NCBI RefSeq assembly: GCF_963678635.1
Contig: NC_087071.1
Location: 9,967,842-10,031,841, forward strand
Length of the DNA: 64,000 bases
DNA from: Symsagittifera roscoffensis
Taxonomy: Eukaryota; Xenacoelomorpha; Acoela; Convolutidae
Direction of reading: 5' to 3'
In this document: positions 32,784 through 43,499 of the stretch, one piece after another
Position numbering within the stretch: the stretch's first letter is position 1
How the letters are laid out: the number at the start of each line of letters is the position of its first letter
Notes under the pieces: model-generated
The model's input: the letters and a program-made list of their open reading frames with translations, nothing else
Told to the model about the DNA's origin: nothing
Database searches by the model: none
Made by a program: the position numbers and the translations under genes

Positions 32784-33337
32784 TTAAAGCTCACCGGCGA
32801 AGTCAGTAGTGAGGCTGCAGTTCTTGCTGTAGAGTGATACTATGTGGGCTGCTGGTTGGCTAGTCGGTGCTTGAATTTTTTGACGTTGTGTAATTGTCGA
32901 TGTTCTTTTTTCTCGGAGTATCTGTCTAAAGCCATCCATGATGTCGTCGTGCTCATCTTGTATTTCCGTTAAGCTGTTGGTGAGTCTTTTTGCAATGGCG
33001 TGTTCCTCTGAATGGTTCACAACGTCGGTGGTGGCGTCTTCTATGAAGCTGAGAGTTTTCTTCTCCTCTGTCTCTGAGTCAGCTATGTTATATGTCAAAT
33101 TGATGTCAGTGGTAGCTTTTCCTTTTTGTCTGAAATTTCGCTCTATATAGGTGAAAAAAATATATTAAAGGGAGAATTGTTTGGTTTCGCATGGCTTGCT
33201 CGTAGACAAAGGGCGTCGCAGTCGTTACAGATGCGCAGATGTTGTATCCTGTGGTAGCGGTGACCTTTTCTTGTTTGTTTCCTGTCTAGGTAGGTTGACC
33301 TACACTTGAAAAGAAAATTGGCGCGGTAAATTTCCAA
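32784..33337 (-). CDS. Unidentified open frames, possibly one spliced or broken protein
   Basis: Two minus-strand frames follow each other. The upstream one (33,143-33,337, 64 codons) has a Cys/His-rich stretch CNDCDALCLRASH after FKCRSTYLDRKQTRKG, which could bind zinc. The downstream one (32,784-33,098, 104 codons; the frame is open back to about 33,150) reads as a charged helical protein with SLTEIQDEHDDIMDGFRQIL. Between them lies an AT-rich gap with a possible acceptor (TTTTTTTCACCTATATAG). I do not recognise either, and chance ORFs remain possible. Confidence 0.22.
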
Positions 33338-34265
33338 TCAAACAATACGAAATAAAATCAACTGGAAAGTAAAGGTGTAACGTCATTTTAACAAAGTTAT
33401 TATAAGGCTTTATTATAGAGGTTTTCTAATTAAAACACTTCTTTTTCTATCCTATGCAAAATATAAAAAAGAAATGCAAATCTAACTAGAAAACCAAAAC
33501 TACTCATGACTGTAATTTTCGATTTCCCTCCTCAAATTTATTCTTTTATCTGAAATCTATCCGCAATTCCTTGGCTATTCTTGATTCATTTTAAGACCTT
33601 TTTGTCGTTTTTGCTACTCTGCCTTGACTGTACTGACATCGAGGATTCCTCATTTTTTTCGGTTTGCCAAGCTACCTTTTATTTTTTGCTTACTGTGCAA
33701 TTAACTTTGTCTTTTTTCCAAACTCTGATGTTCATGTCGCTTGTCATCCTGTATTCCAATTTTCTCTCTGTTTCCGCTGGCTGATTCCGCATCCGCACTT
33801 TTTCTACATTAAGGTTAGTTTCGTCCGGCTTTCTTAAATTTTTTGTATGAAGGCTCCTTCGGAAATACTTCTGTGACATCGTCAAAAGCCAATCCAGGGT
33901 TTTTGAGATTAGTTTTAAAGTTCGTCTCCTGGCTCTTTATACGAATTTTTTCTTTGAATCTAATTTCTTTAGCTGTCACTATATCTGAATTTCTGTATGC
34001 ATCACTTTTTTTTCTATTGACATTGATTTTTTTTCAACAACTACTGGATTCGGCTTTGTAAGTGTTTTTCACTCGATCCCACAGGGCTTCATTGCCATCA
34101 CTGTTTTTCTACCCTTCATGTCCCGTTTGTCTCTATTTGGGTCGACACGTCGACTTCGCCTTTTTGGTTTTGGAATCTTTGTTTCTCTGAGAAAAATAGT
34201 TATATCCTAAGCTCTGGAGTCCTCATTTCTTTTCTATGCTCTTACTTGCTTCATTTCGCGATTTT

Positions 34266-34399
34266 CAAATCTTGCGCAGTTTTTGAGCGGTTTTCTTAGA
34301 TAAACCGTTCAAAAACCGCTCAAACTGCTCATTTTGAAGCAAGATTTTGAGCGTAATTGTCTATAAAAACCGCTCAAACCGCTCAAATCTTGCTTCAAA
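34266..34399. repeat. Nested inverted repeats built on GAGCGGTTTTT
   Basis: Two overlapping hairpins. The first (34,266-34,350) pairs AAATCTTGC with GCAAGATTT outside and GCAGTTTTTGAGCGGTTTT with AAAACCGCTCAAACTGC inside. The second pairs TTTGAAGCAAGATTTTGAGCG (34,333-34,353) with CGCTCAAATCTTGCTTCAAA (34,380-34,399), one base indel. The middle arm serves both, as in a small foldback or MITE-type element. Confidence 0.85.
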
Positions 34400-35166
34400 T
34401 TAGGTGAAAAATTTCGACTCGGGTCGCTCTCTTGAGTCATACTACTACGTCGCACATTTGGTCAATGCATCTCTTCAGCTGAGATACCGTCAGAACTGAG
34501 CGTTCCAGTTAATCGTTATCAAAAAGTGTTATGTATTTTCTTATAATTTTATTTAACTAATAGTTGACTATTTGTCTTCTGTTTTTTTCCTGACTTACAG
34601 TTTGTATTGACCGTGCAACCAGTCCAAAACCTCTATTGTGTTACATAGGACAGACTACCTGTTTTATAGTGTTTTTTTGTTGGTTTTTTATTTCTTTTTC
34701 TCAAAACAATTGCCTTTAAACACCAAAAATTGATATTTATTGATCAAGTCAGGAATTTCATGAGAGTATGTCTAGCAGCTCAAAACTAGGTCGATGTTAA
34801 TTTTTTCTGTGTACAGGATTGGTGTTTTGGAAATTTGCCCAGCTTCTATATCATTGACGTTTTTTTATTGAGATTGTAGATCAATTGATTTTCTTCCTCT
34901 AATTCCGTTATCAAACAGACCAGTTTTGTTGAGTTTTGTGGAATCAAGTATTTCTTTTCTTACGATATAGCGTAGATTTTTGCAGTATCGGGGCTAGTGT
35001 TAACCCTATTCACAGTATCCTTGTGCCCATGAGGCGACAGGAGGTACGTAGAATCGTCAAGCGTAGCCTGATTGAGTGGATGTCTCATGTGAAGCCTATT
35101 CTTTTTTGCTTTTCTTTGCTTTTCTGGATCTACGAACCCATATCAGAAAGCAATCATCTACCACGC

Positions 35167-35568
35167 TCATCTGATTGCAAGTTGGTCGGCGTCTGGGCCC
35201 ATCTTCTTCAACTCCGGTTTCTCGCTTTTCTCTAGCACTCTTCTTACCCGATCGAGCCTGGTATCTTTTGAATGTAACTCCCTTTTATCGATGATTTTTT
35301 TTCTATGTCGAAAAATGTCTCTACTTGAAAAATCTTTGCTGGGTACGCAAGTAACTGCAAGAATTTCTGGACAGCTGCAGTCTCTTTCGTGAAATGATAT
35401 TTCTTTTAACCTTATAATTGTGTTGGCAGCCTTCTTTTCTGGGCTGCCTGCTTTGTTGTTTTTTGTTTCTCCCTGAAACGATTGAACTCTGTCCAAAAGT
35501 GTCCAATAAAAAATTGGTTTCATTGCCTTTCGATCAATTGATCCCCAGCGTCTTTTCTTTGTTCCCAA
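35167..35568 (-). CDS. Unidentified basic open frame (133 codons)
   Basis: This is the longest frame of the 32-37 kb interval. It starts MGTKKRRWGSIDRKAMKPIF and stays open for some codons upstream of this ATG. It is rich in Lys/Arg and charged pairs (DIFRHRKKIIDKRELHSKDT), probably helical, and ends PELKKMGPDADQLAIR. No signal peptide, zinc motif or known domain was seen. It could be part of a decayed gag or a chance ORF. Confidence 0.2.
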   Translation of the reverse strand: MGTKKRRWGSIDRKAMKPIFYWTLLDRVQSFQGETKNNKAGSPEKKAANTIIRLKEISFHERDCSCPEILAVTCVPSKDFSSRDIFRHRKKIIDKRELHSKDTRLDRVRRVLEKSEKPELKKMGPDADQLAIR

Positions 35569-36974
35569 ACTTATTTTTTGATTTTGCTCCGGTGTTTTGC
35601 TGTGGCAATTAATATAGTGATTTTAAGTAACTCTTTGTATGAATTTTCCAGTTTGTGTTGTTTGACCCCAAATTGCGCATCATGCCCATTGCTCAAGCAT
35701 CCTAATGCAACGTGAAGTTTTTCATTCTATGCTGATACGAGGTTTTCATCATCCAACGGTTTTTCTCATAGTTCTCCTCAAGGGGTTCTACAGATATCGT
35801 CATTAATTTTCACATCCCCAGTAAATGAACGACTTTGCATTGAAGATCTTAGCTTAGAGCGTAATGTTTTTTTTGCCATATTTCAGTTTGAAGCTAATAA
35901 AAAAAACACTTGATGTTATTTTGATATGACAGTTCCTTGCCTGACAGGTGATGCTTATAATTTTTTTTGTCCACACTGCTGCTAGTAGTTCTCATTCTTT
36001 CCTCGAATATTTGTTTCCCGATTGTATTATTTTTTGAAACAAATGATATCGGTATCTAATCATACTTTTATGATAAATGTTGTGGTTCTGCAAATAACCC
36101 ATTCTAATTAGCTTCAAATTTTGTTCTTTTTTAAATTTGGTCTATGAGAAATTATGTTTATATATGATTAGATTTCCATTTGCAAGCAAAACGTCTTCAA
36201 AGCCCATTTTATTGCTGTGTCCATAGCCTTTTGGAACACCAGCGTCTTATCTCTGAGTCCGTGAGACACTGGCTAGTGTCTCTAGATCTCAGGAAAATTC
36301 ACTTAAATATGTTCAAACTGCCTTAGTATGCTGTTTCTGTTGCTAGTTTTTACTTCACAAAATGTAAAGAATAGGTAACCCTTTTTTCTTCCGTAAAGTT
36401 TGATTTAACCAATCTAGAAGCGTGTCTACTTTGGGCAATTGCTATTTGTTCCTGAACAGTTGTCTAATAATCGGCTTTGGGCATAACGCTAGCTTTATGG
36501 TGACATCCTTTTTTTGGTGACATCGCTTTATGGTGACATCATAACCGTTGCAGCGATGAAGATTTATTTAACTTCATTTTGTCTCTTCTTGATGCCTTTT
36601 TGAGAAGTTTTTCATTATGTTTCTTATTTGGATTAGGAATAAGAAAACTTGAAATTTCATGTCATCGTGTGATGGCTCGATACTCCTTCTGTGAATCATT
36701 CTGGTTTTTCGAATTTCGTTCAAAATTTTGTTCATACGTCTGTGATTAATCCCAATCAAAAACTTCGATTTTTGTTTTCCTTACTAGGCCTGTTCTTTGA
36801 GATATCGAATAACCCAGCTTAATTGGAGGTATTAGACGAGGTTGCATTCTTCTTTTGTTATCAACATAATAACGACCAAAGTTTTCTAGGCCGCTGATGT
36901 TTTTTTTTTCTAATGTTCTCATTTTTATTGCATTTTTGTTCTATTTCTCTCCCGGTATGAAAATGGTAGACTTC

Positions 36975-37353
36975 TGAGTTGTGACGGATGGTGTAACTCG
37001 TAGAGTAATTTCAGATAAAGGTACACCATCTGCTCGCCACGCTATCTTATTTTCGGCCGGATAGATTCGTGCAACTTCTTAGTCTAATACTGATCTTAAT
37101 CTTACTCTTATATCTCTTAGTCTCAATAGATCTAGAGTATACTGGTTTGTTACGAGTTGGTCTCTTGAAAAAAGCAACTAAGCTGTAAGTTAAATTCAGA
37201 AAGCTCTGGTGCTGAAACTACAAGTAGTTTCAGCACTTACAAATAAGTGGGTTGTTAGTTAGATGGAGTATGATTGGTTAGTCTTCAATATTTTATAGGG
37301 ATAAAATATCTAATTTATAACCAATAAAAATATAAAGTTTGGATCAGGTTCCA
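36975..37353 (-). repeat. 3' LTR of the large element
   Basis: Matches 54,990-55,367 closely over about 370 bp, with shared runs such as ATCTGCTCGCCACGCTATCT and TTAGTTAGATGGAGTATGAT. On the element's strand it would begin TGGAACCTGATCCAAAC. It contains a perfect 24-base palindrome at 37,211-37,234. The edge at lower coordinates is less certain; weak similarity may extend to about 36,900. Confidence 0.85.
37211..37234. repeat. 24-base perfect palindrome in 3' LTR
   Basis: GCTGAAACTAC, two bases, GTAGTTTCAGC. The same palindrome is at 55,225-55,248 in the 5' LTR, without any change. Confidence 0.95.
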
Positions 37354-38966
37354 CCCATCCGGAGTTTTTTTTCTTTGAAATATTTCTGTAGTGGAGGATG
37401 GATGATTGATCGTTCGTGTTTCGCGAGCATCATTTTTTTCCCTTTCTTGGAGAAGGAAACTCCAGGAAACTGGAATCGTAGATTTCATCTTGTCCTTCAA
37501 AGATGACTGAGATCGTTAACAAAATCAATCTGATTTCAAGATGGTTTGTTATGATCGTCTGTTCTTGATCGGTTGTGGAGAACTATGTTTCGATCTGAAT
37601 TGGGAATGGCATGAAGCTCGAGTTTGGAGGGAATGCCCTGTAACTCGGATCTGTACGTATACTTGAACATCGAGGTGGTCCTTGGTCTGTTTCCATGAAG
37701 TCCTTTGCTTCGGAGTCAAGTCGTACTTTAAGTTCTTTGAGTTGTGGTTGTGAGCGGCATATCGGTTGTGCTCGGCCATTCTGTAGGTTGTATGTGATGA
37801 GGTCGTCTTAGCTGCTTGATGCTCGTCTTCGTGATTGTGTATGATCTATATTACTGCAAAATATATTTTACATAAATAAATGTTTAGTTAGTCTTTCTTT
37901 TAGTTATGATTTTTTGTTAGTTTTTATCGCAAAAGCTTTTATTTTTAGTTCAGTTATTTTAAAAGAGTTACTCACTTTTGAGTACCTCTTATCAAAAATA
38001 AGGAGTGTGGTCACAAAGCGTGGATTCTAGCACGGTGGGTTAGGCCGGCTATTAAGCATGCTCAGGACTTCGTCCTCTTCTGGTTAGGCCTTGAGCGAGG
38101 GCATGCTTTCATGCTGGTTTTTTATGGGGTCCTGTTTTGTGTTAACCTTTTGTGTCGTGTTTGATTCTGGCTTTTTTCCTTTTGTTATTTTAGTTGTGTC
38201 TTTTTCTTGAAAATCAAATTGTTTGGTTTGGATTTGTCTGTCGATTTTTTGGTGCTTTATGCTTTCTTTTTTAGACTTATCAATAGTCTTCAAAAAAATA
38301 AATTATCGGTTCTTTGAGCTGGTTTAATCCATTTTGGGTACTGTGGGTTTTCTTTTCTTAGTCATGCTGTTAGTTTGTGTTTTATGGTGTTTGGTAAGCT
38401 GCGTTGGTTAGTTGGGATTATTATATAAGTCCTTTCCAACCAGGTTAAAAGAAAGTTTGAAATTTGTTATTATTAGTTTGAGTTGTTATCAGTGAGAGTT
38501 GAAACTTGAAATCTTTATTTTAAACATTTCTTCCTAGGCGAGTTGTGCGAATTTGGATAGAATTTGTGTGCGATTGATTCTTGAAAGGGTTCTAACTGCT
38601 AACATTTGTATACATTTACTGCTGAAAGTTTTGATTTTAGTGCATTTTGGGGATTAAAATTATTAAATTATTTTCAGTGTATTCAGATTCACTACATCGG
38701 GGAAAAAATTTATAGATGAATTTACTGATGTGTAGAAGAAATTTACTGCATCATTTATTGCTGTTAGTTAATAAAAGTTTAGAAATTATAAAGGATTTGC
38801 TATTTGAAAAGTTTATAATGTATAAAAGATTTTGCAATTTTTCTTTCTGTTTTTTTATTCTTGTTTCTAGATGATGGTGATCTAAAGACTAATGAAGGAA
38901 CATTTATTAAGAAATGGTTAGTTTGTTTTAAATTTATTAGTTATAAATTAGTTAATTCATTTTTAC
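37354..38966 (-). other. Large element: 3' non-coding region
   Basis: About 1.6 kb between the last ORF and the 3' LTR. Frames are short; those at 38,084-38,293 and 37,549-37,779 are polar and charged and may be old coding sequence but have no recognisable features. A polypurine tract should adjoin the LTR on the element strand; the purine-rich run complementary to the T/C stretch at about 37,364-37,375 is a possible candidate. Confidence 0.3.
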
Positions 38967-40050
38967 CTATGCATCGAGGAAGAAGCCATGAGGGAAGATA
39001 TCTTGAATTGAATCTGATGTGGTTTGTGATTTTGCTAATATGTGGATGATATTTTCAGTTTTGAGCAGTGGCCAAAGCAATTGAAGGGATTTTATAGTGT
39101 TTAGTTCTTCGGTGCCAACGAAACACTTGTGATTGGTGTGTTGAATGAGGTTAAAAAGCTTGTGATTATATTTAGTATTGTGAATGAATTCTAATAACGG
39201 GATTTCTATAGGTTGGATATATTCATGCGGGACAATGAGAGGTCGGGATTCTTCTACATTAAAGGTCTTGGTGAGTGGACAAAATAAATACATTTAGGTA
39301 ATTGGGTCGTAATTTCTCAGGATGCCTTAGAAGTTAGTGCCTTTAAAAAACAGTGAAATTTAAGAAAAATGGTGAAGTGTACTTTGAACTAATAAACTGA
39401 AAATGATGGCGAGGTTGTCGTGAAAGTGTGTGTAAATTAAAATGATTTTGAATGAATCTATAATATGTTTAAGTGTGCGTTTGTTTAATTCGTAATATGA
39501 TGCCGTGTGAACAGTGCAAATCTCGTTGTTTTGGAGTGAGGAAGTGAAATCTAGTGAGCTTAGTGTAAAGATGTAGGGCGTTTGGACAAAAAAAATTTCT
39601 GATAGTTGAAGAGTAGCGAACATATCATCGTCTAAAAATTGGTCTTGGTTTGGTCTAATGATGCTGTGATCATAATATTTATTAGAAAAATCATTAGCTC
39701 GGGGTGCAGTGAAATTTTTTAGGAGCTTTTTATATCCTACGTGAGTAAATTTTCTAGGTGTTAATGCTGTGGTGAGTCCAAAAAGGTCTAGTTTTTTTTC
39801 TTTTTCGTGAGGTGTGTTATTTAGTGGTATACAAACTGGGTTTGAAAAATAGTAAAATGATGTCCAGTAAAGTGTAGGGATTAGTACATGCTCATCAACA
39901 TAGTGAGGTTGTTCAGTGTGAGGGTTGGAATGGCTAGTGGTATATTGGGGGAAGAGGGGTAGGGAAGTTTGGAAAAAGGCTGGAGTATTAATGTGGTCAG
40001 GTTGGTGTACATAATTGCGGGCTGTTCCGGGTTTTTGGAGGGAAATGGGT
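38967..40050 (-). pseudogene. Large element: unidentified ORF behind env (about 360 codons)
   Basis: One minus-strand frame stays readable from about 40,050 to a TAG at 38,967, interrupted only by three TAA codons between 39,290 and 39,362. It has no Met until codon about 140 (39,623), so its natural start lies upstream, perhaps by a frameshift from the preceding Ser/Pro-rich ORF. Readable parts include NPHTEQPHYVDEHVLIPTLY, KKLDLFGLTTALTPRKFTHV, IIRPNQDQFLDDDMFATLQL and HKCFVGTEELNTIKSLQLLW. It looks like a globular protein with mixed helix and strand, few Cys, no membrane anchor. I know no LTR-element protein like it. Alternatives are a captured host gene or a long C-terminal part of the env ORF. 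Confidence 0.45.
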
Positions 40051-40111
40051 GGTTAGGGAATTTTCTTTTGAACGTTCTATGTGCACGGTTATTTGTGGAT
40101 GATGAATGGGT

Positions 40112-40660
40112 TCATGTTGAGGATTGATCTAAAGAAGGGGTATATTCTGAAGAGGGTGTAGGAGTTGGTGGGTTTGATGATGTTATATTTGATGATAAGT
40201 GGTGAATAGTTAGAGTGTGAGGATGTTGTTTTTGTTGTTGAAGTGTTATCAGGTTATCTAGTTCTTGTGAAATTTGTTTGGTTTCTGGGGAATCGTTAAT
40301 GGAATGATCATTGGTAAAGGAGTTGTATGTCGGCGTTGCTTGGGAAATATGAGAAATAGACGAGAGGGATTCATTTGTGGACTGGGAGTGAATAGGTCGA
40401 AAAGGGGGTTGGGAAAATGCTGGTGGGCTGGGTTCGGGTTTTGCAAATTCGTCTGGGGTTTCGATGTCTGAATTATTAAATTGGGAAATTGTATTAAAAA
40501 CGGTGATGTCTGAATTAGTGTCAGAATCCATGCCGGATGATGTGTTAACATGGGGTGATTCAGGTGGCGGGAAAGCAAAAAGTGGGATGATGGGAATTGG
40601 GTTTTGGAGGTTGGCTGGGTGGGAAATTGAACGGTGAAGGGATCCAACTTGTCGGCTCAT
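40112..40660 (-). pseudogene. Large element: Ser/Pro/Thr-rich ORF overlapping the end of env
   Basis: A 182-codon open frame beginning MSRQVGSLHRSISHPANLQN overlaps the previous env frame by four bases (ATGA-type overlap). It is low in hydrophobic residues and rich in Ser, Pro, Thr and Asn (ETPDEFAKPEPSPPAFSQPP), probably disordered. It could be the cytoplasmic tail of env after a frameshift or a separate protein translated by termination-reinitiation. No family was recognised. Confidence 0.5.
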
Positions 40661-43440
40661 CGTGCGCTAAAAAAATGATTGATCTGAGATTGAAAATTTG
40701 CGGTATGTGTTTGTTTGATTATTTTTTCATATTTATCGTCATTTTGAGGTTGTTGTGTGACAATGTTTTGAATTGAAATTTGTACATGATTTGGTCTTGA
40801 ATTTGCGATGTTTACTAGTGCTAAGTTTCTGAAGTTCCGTGGTACTAGTGATAGTGGATGGTTACGATTTAAACTTGGTAGTTGTGGTCCTGTAAATAAT
40901 GTATTTGTGTTATTGTGTGATTCGTCATATGTGTTTGGTGTAGTTGATAATTTTGTTTTGTATTCTTTTATTTGTGCGTCTAAAATTATTTTATTTATAG
41001 ATCTGGAAAATATTCCAAAAAATCCTGCAAAAAGTATGCGTGCTACGCTCGCTTGTCTATTGACTTGTGAGTGGATTGCGCATGTGTTATAAATGCCTTT
41101 TAATAAAGAAAAAATAAATCCAATAAAATTAAACATTGCGTATAATATAGTCAATCTTTCTAAGATGTAATATGGCCTTCCTAGAAAGGCTAAAAGTTCG
41201 TTTTTGAACTTTTCAAAACTAAAAATAGTGTTTAGTGATATATCTTGTGGTCAATATTTTTCGCCGTTAGCTAAATATAGTATTTTATGTCTTTAAAATA
41301 TCCGCTGTAATCTTGTGCGTAAATGTTTCTGCAAGTTTTCGTAAATTTTGATCTATTGATTGTCGTTGTATAGTGTCCATTTTTGTAGGTAGTTCTTGAA
41401 ATTTTGTGCAGGTATGTGGTGTTGTATGTCGGATTTTGAAAAGATGCCTATCAATTGTAAATCGATATTCGGGTTTCGGGCTATAGCTCTAATGCTTTCG
41501 GGTGAAAACTTTTTTAGTGGTGGCAATGGTGTTGGATATGGTGTAAATAGATTGTGTTTATCTTCATCGGGATTTAATTGTACAACATTGTGGCTATTTT
41601 CTGATCCACATGGTACTGCTGTATCCCAAAAATATGTTCGTCTTGAGAGTGTATGAAACAAAATGTACTTTAATTTTGTAGAATACTGGGATTCTTTTGT
41701 AACATCGGTTATCTTCAAAAACGTATAAAGGTGATACTTTTTTGGTACAAGTGTAATACCATCAGATGTTTCCTTAATAATCAATGAATTTTTATCTATT
41801 TCCGGATAAAAAATATCCTGCATATGGTATTTTTAGAACTGCTAGTGCTAGTGACTGTAGAATTTGTGTTCTTTCGAGTTCACATAATTGGTATAGTGTT
41901 TCTAATTCTGAAAGTGACATTTCTTGAAAAATTCTACTTATTGTGTAGTCTAGTTTCATATCTAGATGTATATCATAATGAATTGCGCCAAAATGAGTGC
42001 GGTTCATAAGTGATATTTCTTGTAATCGTGTACTATCTGTGTCTTGTGGTTTTAATTTTCCACCGATTTGTCCTATGTTTTTCTGAAAATTTACAGAAAA
42101 TTTTTTCGTCGGTAAGTGAGTGAGATGTGGCGATTGGTTTTACAATTAGATGTCCTGTATTCATGTCGGAACCAATTTCGTATTCGACAAGAATTTCTGA
42201 ATATTGTGTTTTATAAATTGGTTTGTTGTATTTGCATGAAAGTTCTGTTTCTGGGTATATTTGAAATCGTGTTAGTTTATTTTCTTTAATGTGGATGTTT
42301 CTTAATTTATTGTTATTATCTCTAATTTGGTCGGGATTCACTTTTTCATATAAAACTGATTCAATAAAAATTTTTTGGTGAAATATAATCATTCCAGCGT
42401 GTGTTTTTGCTACTTAATAAACTGTGCAGGTTTCTTCCGGAAACAATACAATGGTTGCTTGTGTTCGTGTTGTAGGATATCCTTGGTCATTTTTGCAAGG
42501 GAGTCCTTGGCAGAGAATTGTGTCGTCTTTTAAGTCGCGTGTAAGTTGTACTTTTTCGAGTTGTATTTGCCAATCAAAAAACATTATTTCTTGATATCCT
42601 TTATTTTTTGTGTCTGCTTTGCAATTTGAGGGGTTATTTATTCCTATGTGTGGTATCCAATGTTTATCAGGATGATCGTATGTTAACTTTGCGTGTGCTC
42701 CATGGAAGGGGAGTTTTGTATCTAGTCTTATGTGACCTTGGTGTTTTTCAAGTTCTGCTTGATGTGCTACATCTGGAAAAACTTGAAAATTTACAAGTTT
42801 TCTGTTTGTTCCTTCGTTTGGTGTTAAGTTTATCGTTTTAATTCGTTTTTACAGTCTTGGGAACTGAGATGTAGTAATCTTTCATTATTACTTTGGTAGA
42901 AAGATTCGTGATCTAATCTATTTTTATTTCCGTTTGAAATTTGTGAACAATGTACTTTCTTTTCGGAAAAAGTTGCTGTAATTTTGTATCCTTTTAGTGT
43001 TGTCGCTCGGACTTTTGAGTACAGTGTAGCTATTATATTTGTTGTTTTTATAGCTTGTGGTTCGGATTCACATTGTGTGACTTGATTTATAGCATATTTG
43101 TGTAGTGTTTTTTTTATCGTTTTCTTCACAATGGTAGTGCGTTACTAATAAATCTTGGGGTCCTGTGCAAGGAGAGGGGTTTTGATTTGGTTTGGAAAAA
43201 ATGAGAAAAGGAGGTGGTGAAATGTAAATATCTTTTGAATATACATGTGTATGACAGTCCTGAGTATAGGTTTTAAAAAGTTATGTCTCCGATTGTCTTT
43301 TTTGTATATCTGTCGTATCTATATATTGTTTCTGTTGTTATAAGTGGAGGACGTAAAGATTGAGCTGTGATATTTGGAGGGTCTAATGGAAATGGATGTT
43401 GAACATGTTGTTTGCTCTTACTGTAAGTTCGAATTCCAGT
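40657..43440 (-). pseudogene. Large element: env-like glycoprotein region
   Basis: Minus-strand frames follow each other: about 43,440-42,830 (Cys-rich, with SPCTGPQDLLVTHYHCEEND), 42,033-42,392 (LVEYEIGSDMNTGHLIVKPI), 41,792-42,007 (LSELETLYQLCELERTQILQ), 41,353-41,823 and 40,657-41,154. The last begins with a hydrophobic segment (MTILYAMFNFIGFIFSLLKG), likely the transmembrane anchor, and continues into a polar tail. Position after integrase, regular cysteines and a C-terminal membrane segment indicate an envelope glycoprotein. The helical CELERTQ block resembles env-like proteins linked to chuvirus-type glycoproteins, but that is recognition by eye only. Stops break the reading frame in several places. 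Confidence 0.55.
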
Positions 43441-43499
43441 GTGAGGCTGTTTTGTTGTAGTATTTGGATATTATGTTCTTGTATATAATTGTGAATGTC

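Larger units (their letters stand above)
32330..36970. other. AT-rich stretch with few candidate features
   Basis: Between the polymerase relic and the big LTR element I see no known family. Two minus-strand open frames with some protein-like quality (32,784-33,337 and 35,167-35,568) and a nested inverted repeat at 34.27-34.40 kb are listed separately. A 40-base near-duplicate GTGACATC phrase repeats at 36,500-36,540. Confidence 0.45.

Noticed and set aside
40258-40647. 129-codon frame overlapping the Ser/Pro-rich ORF.
   Set aside because: It is a shadow frame of the longer 182-codon ORF and has atypical composition.
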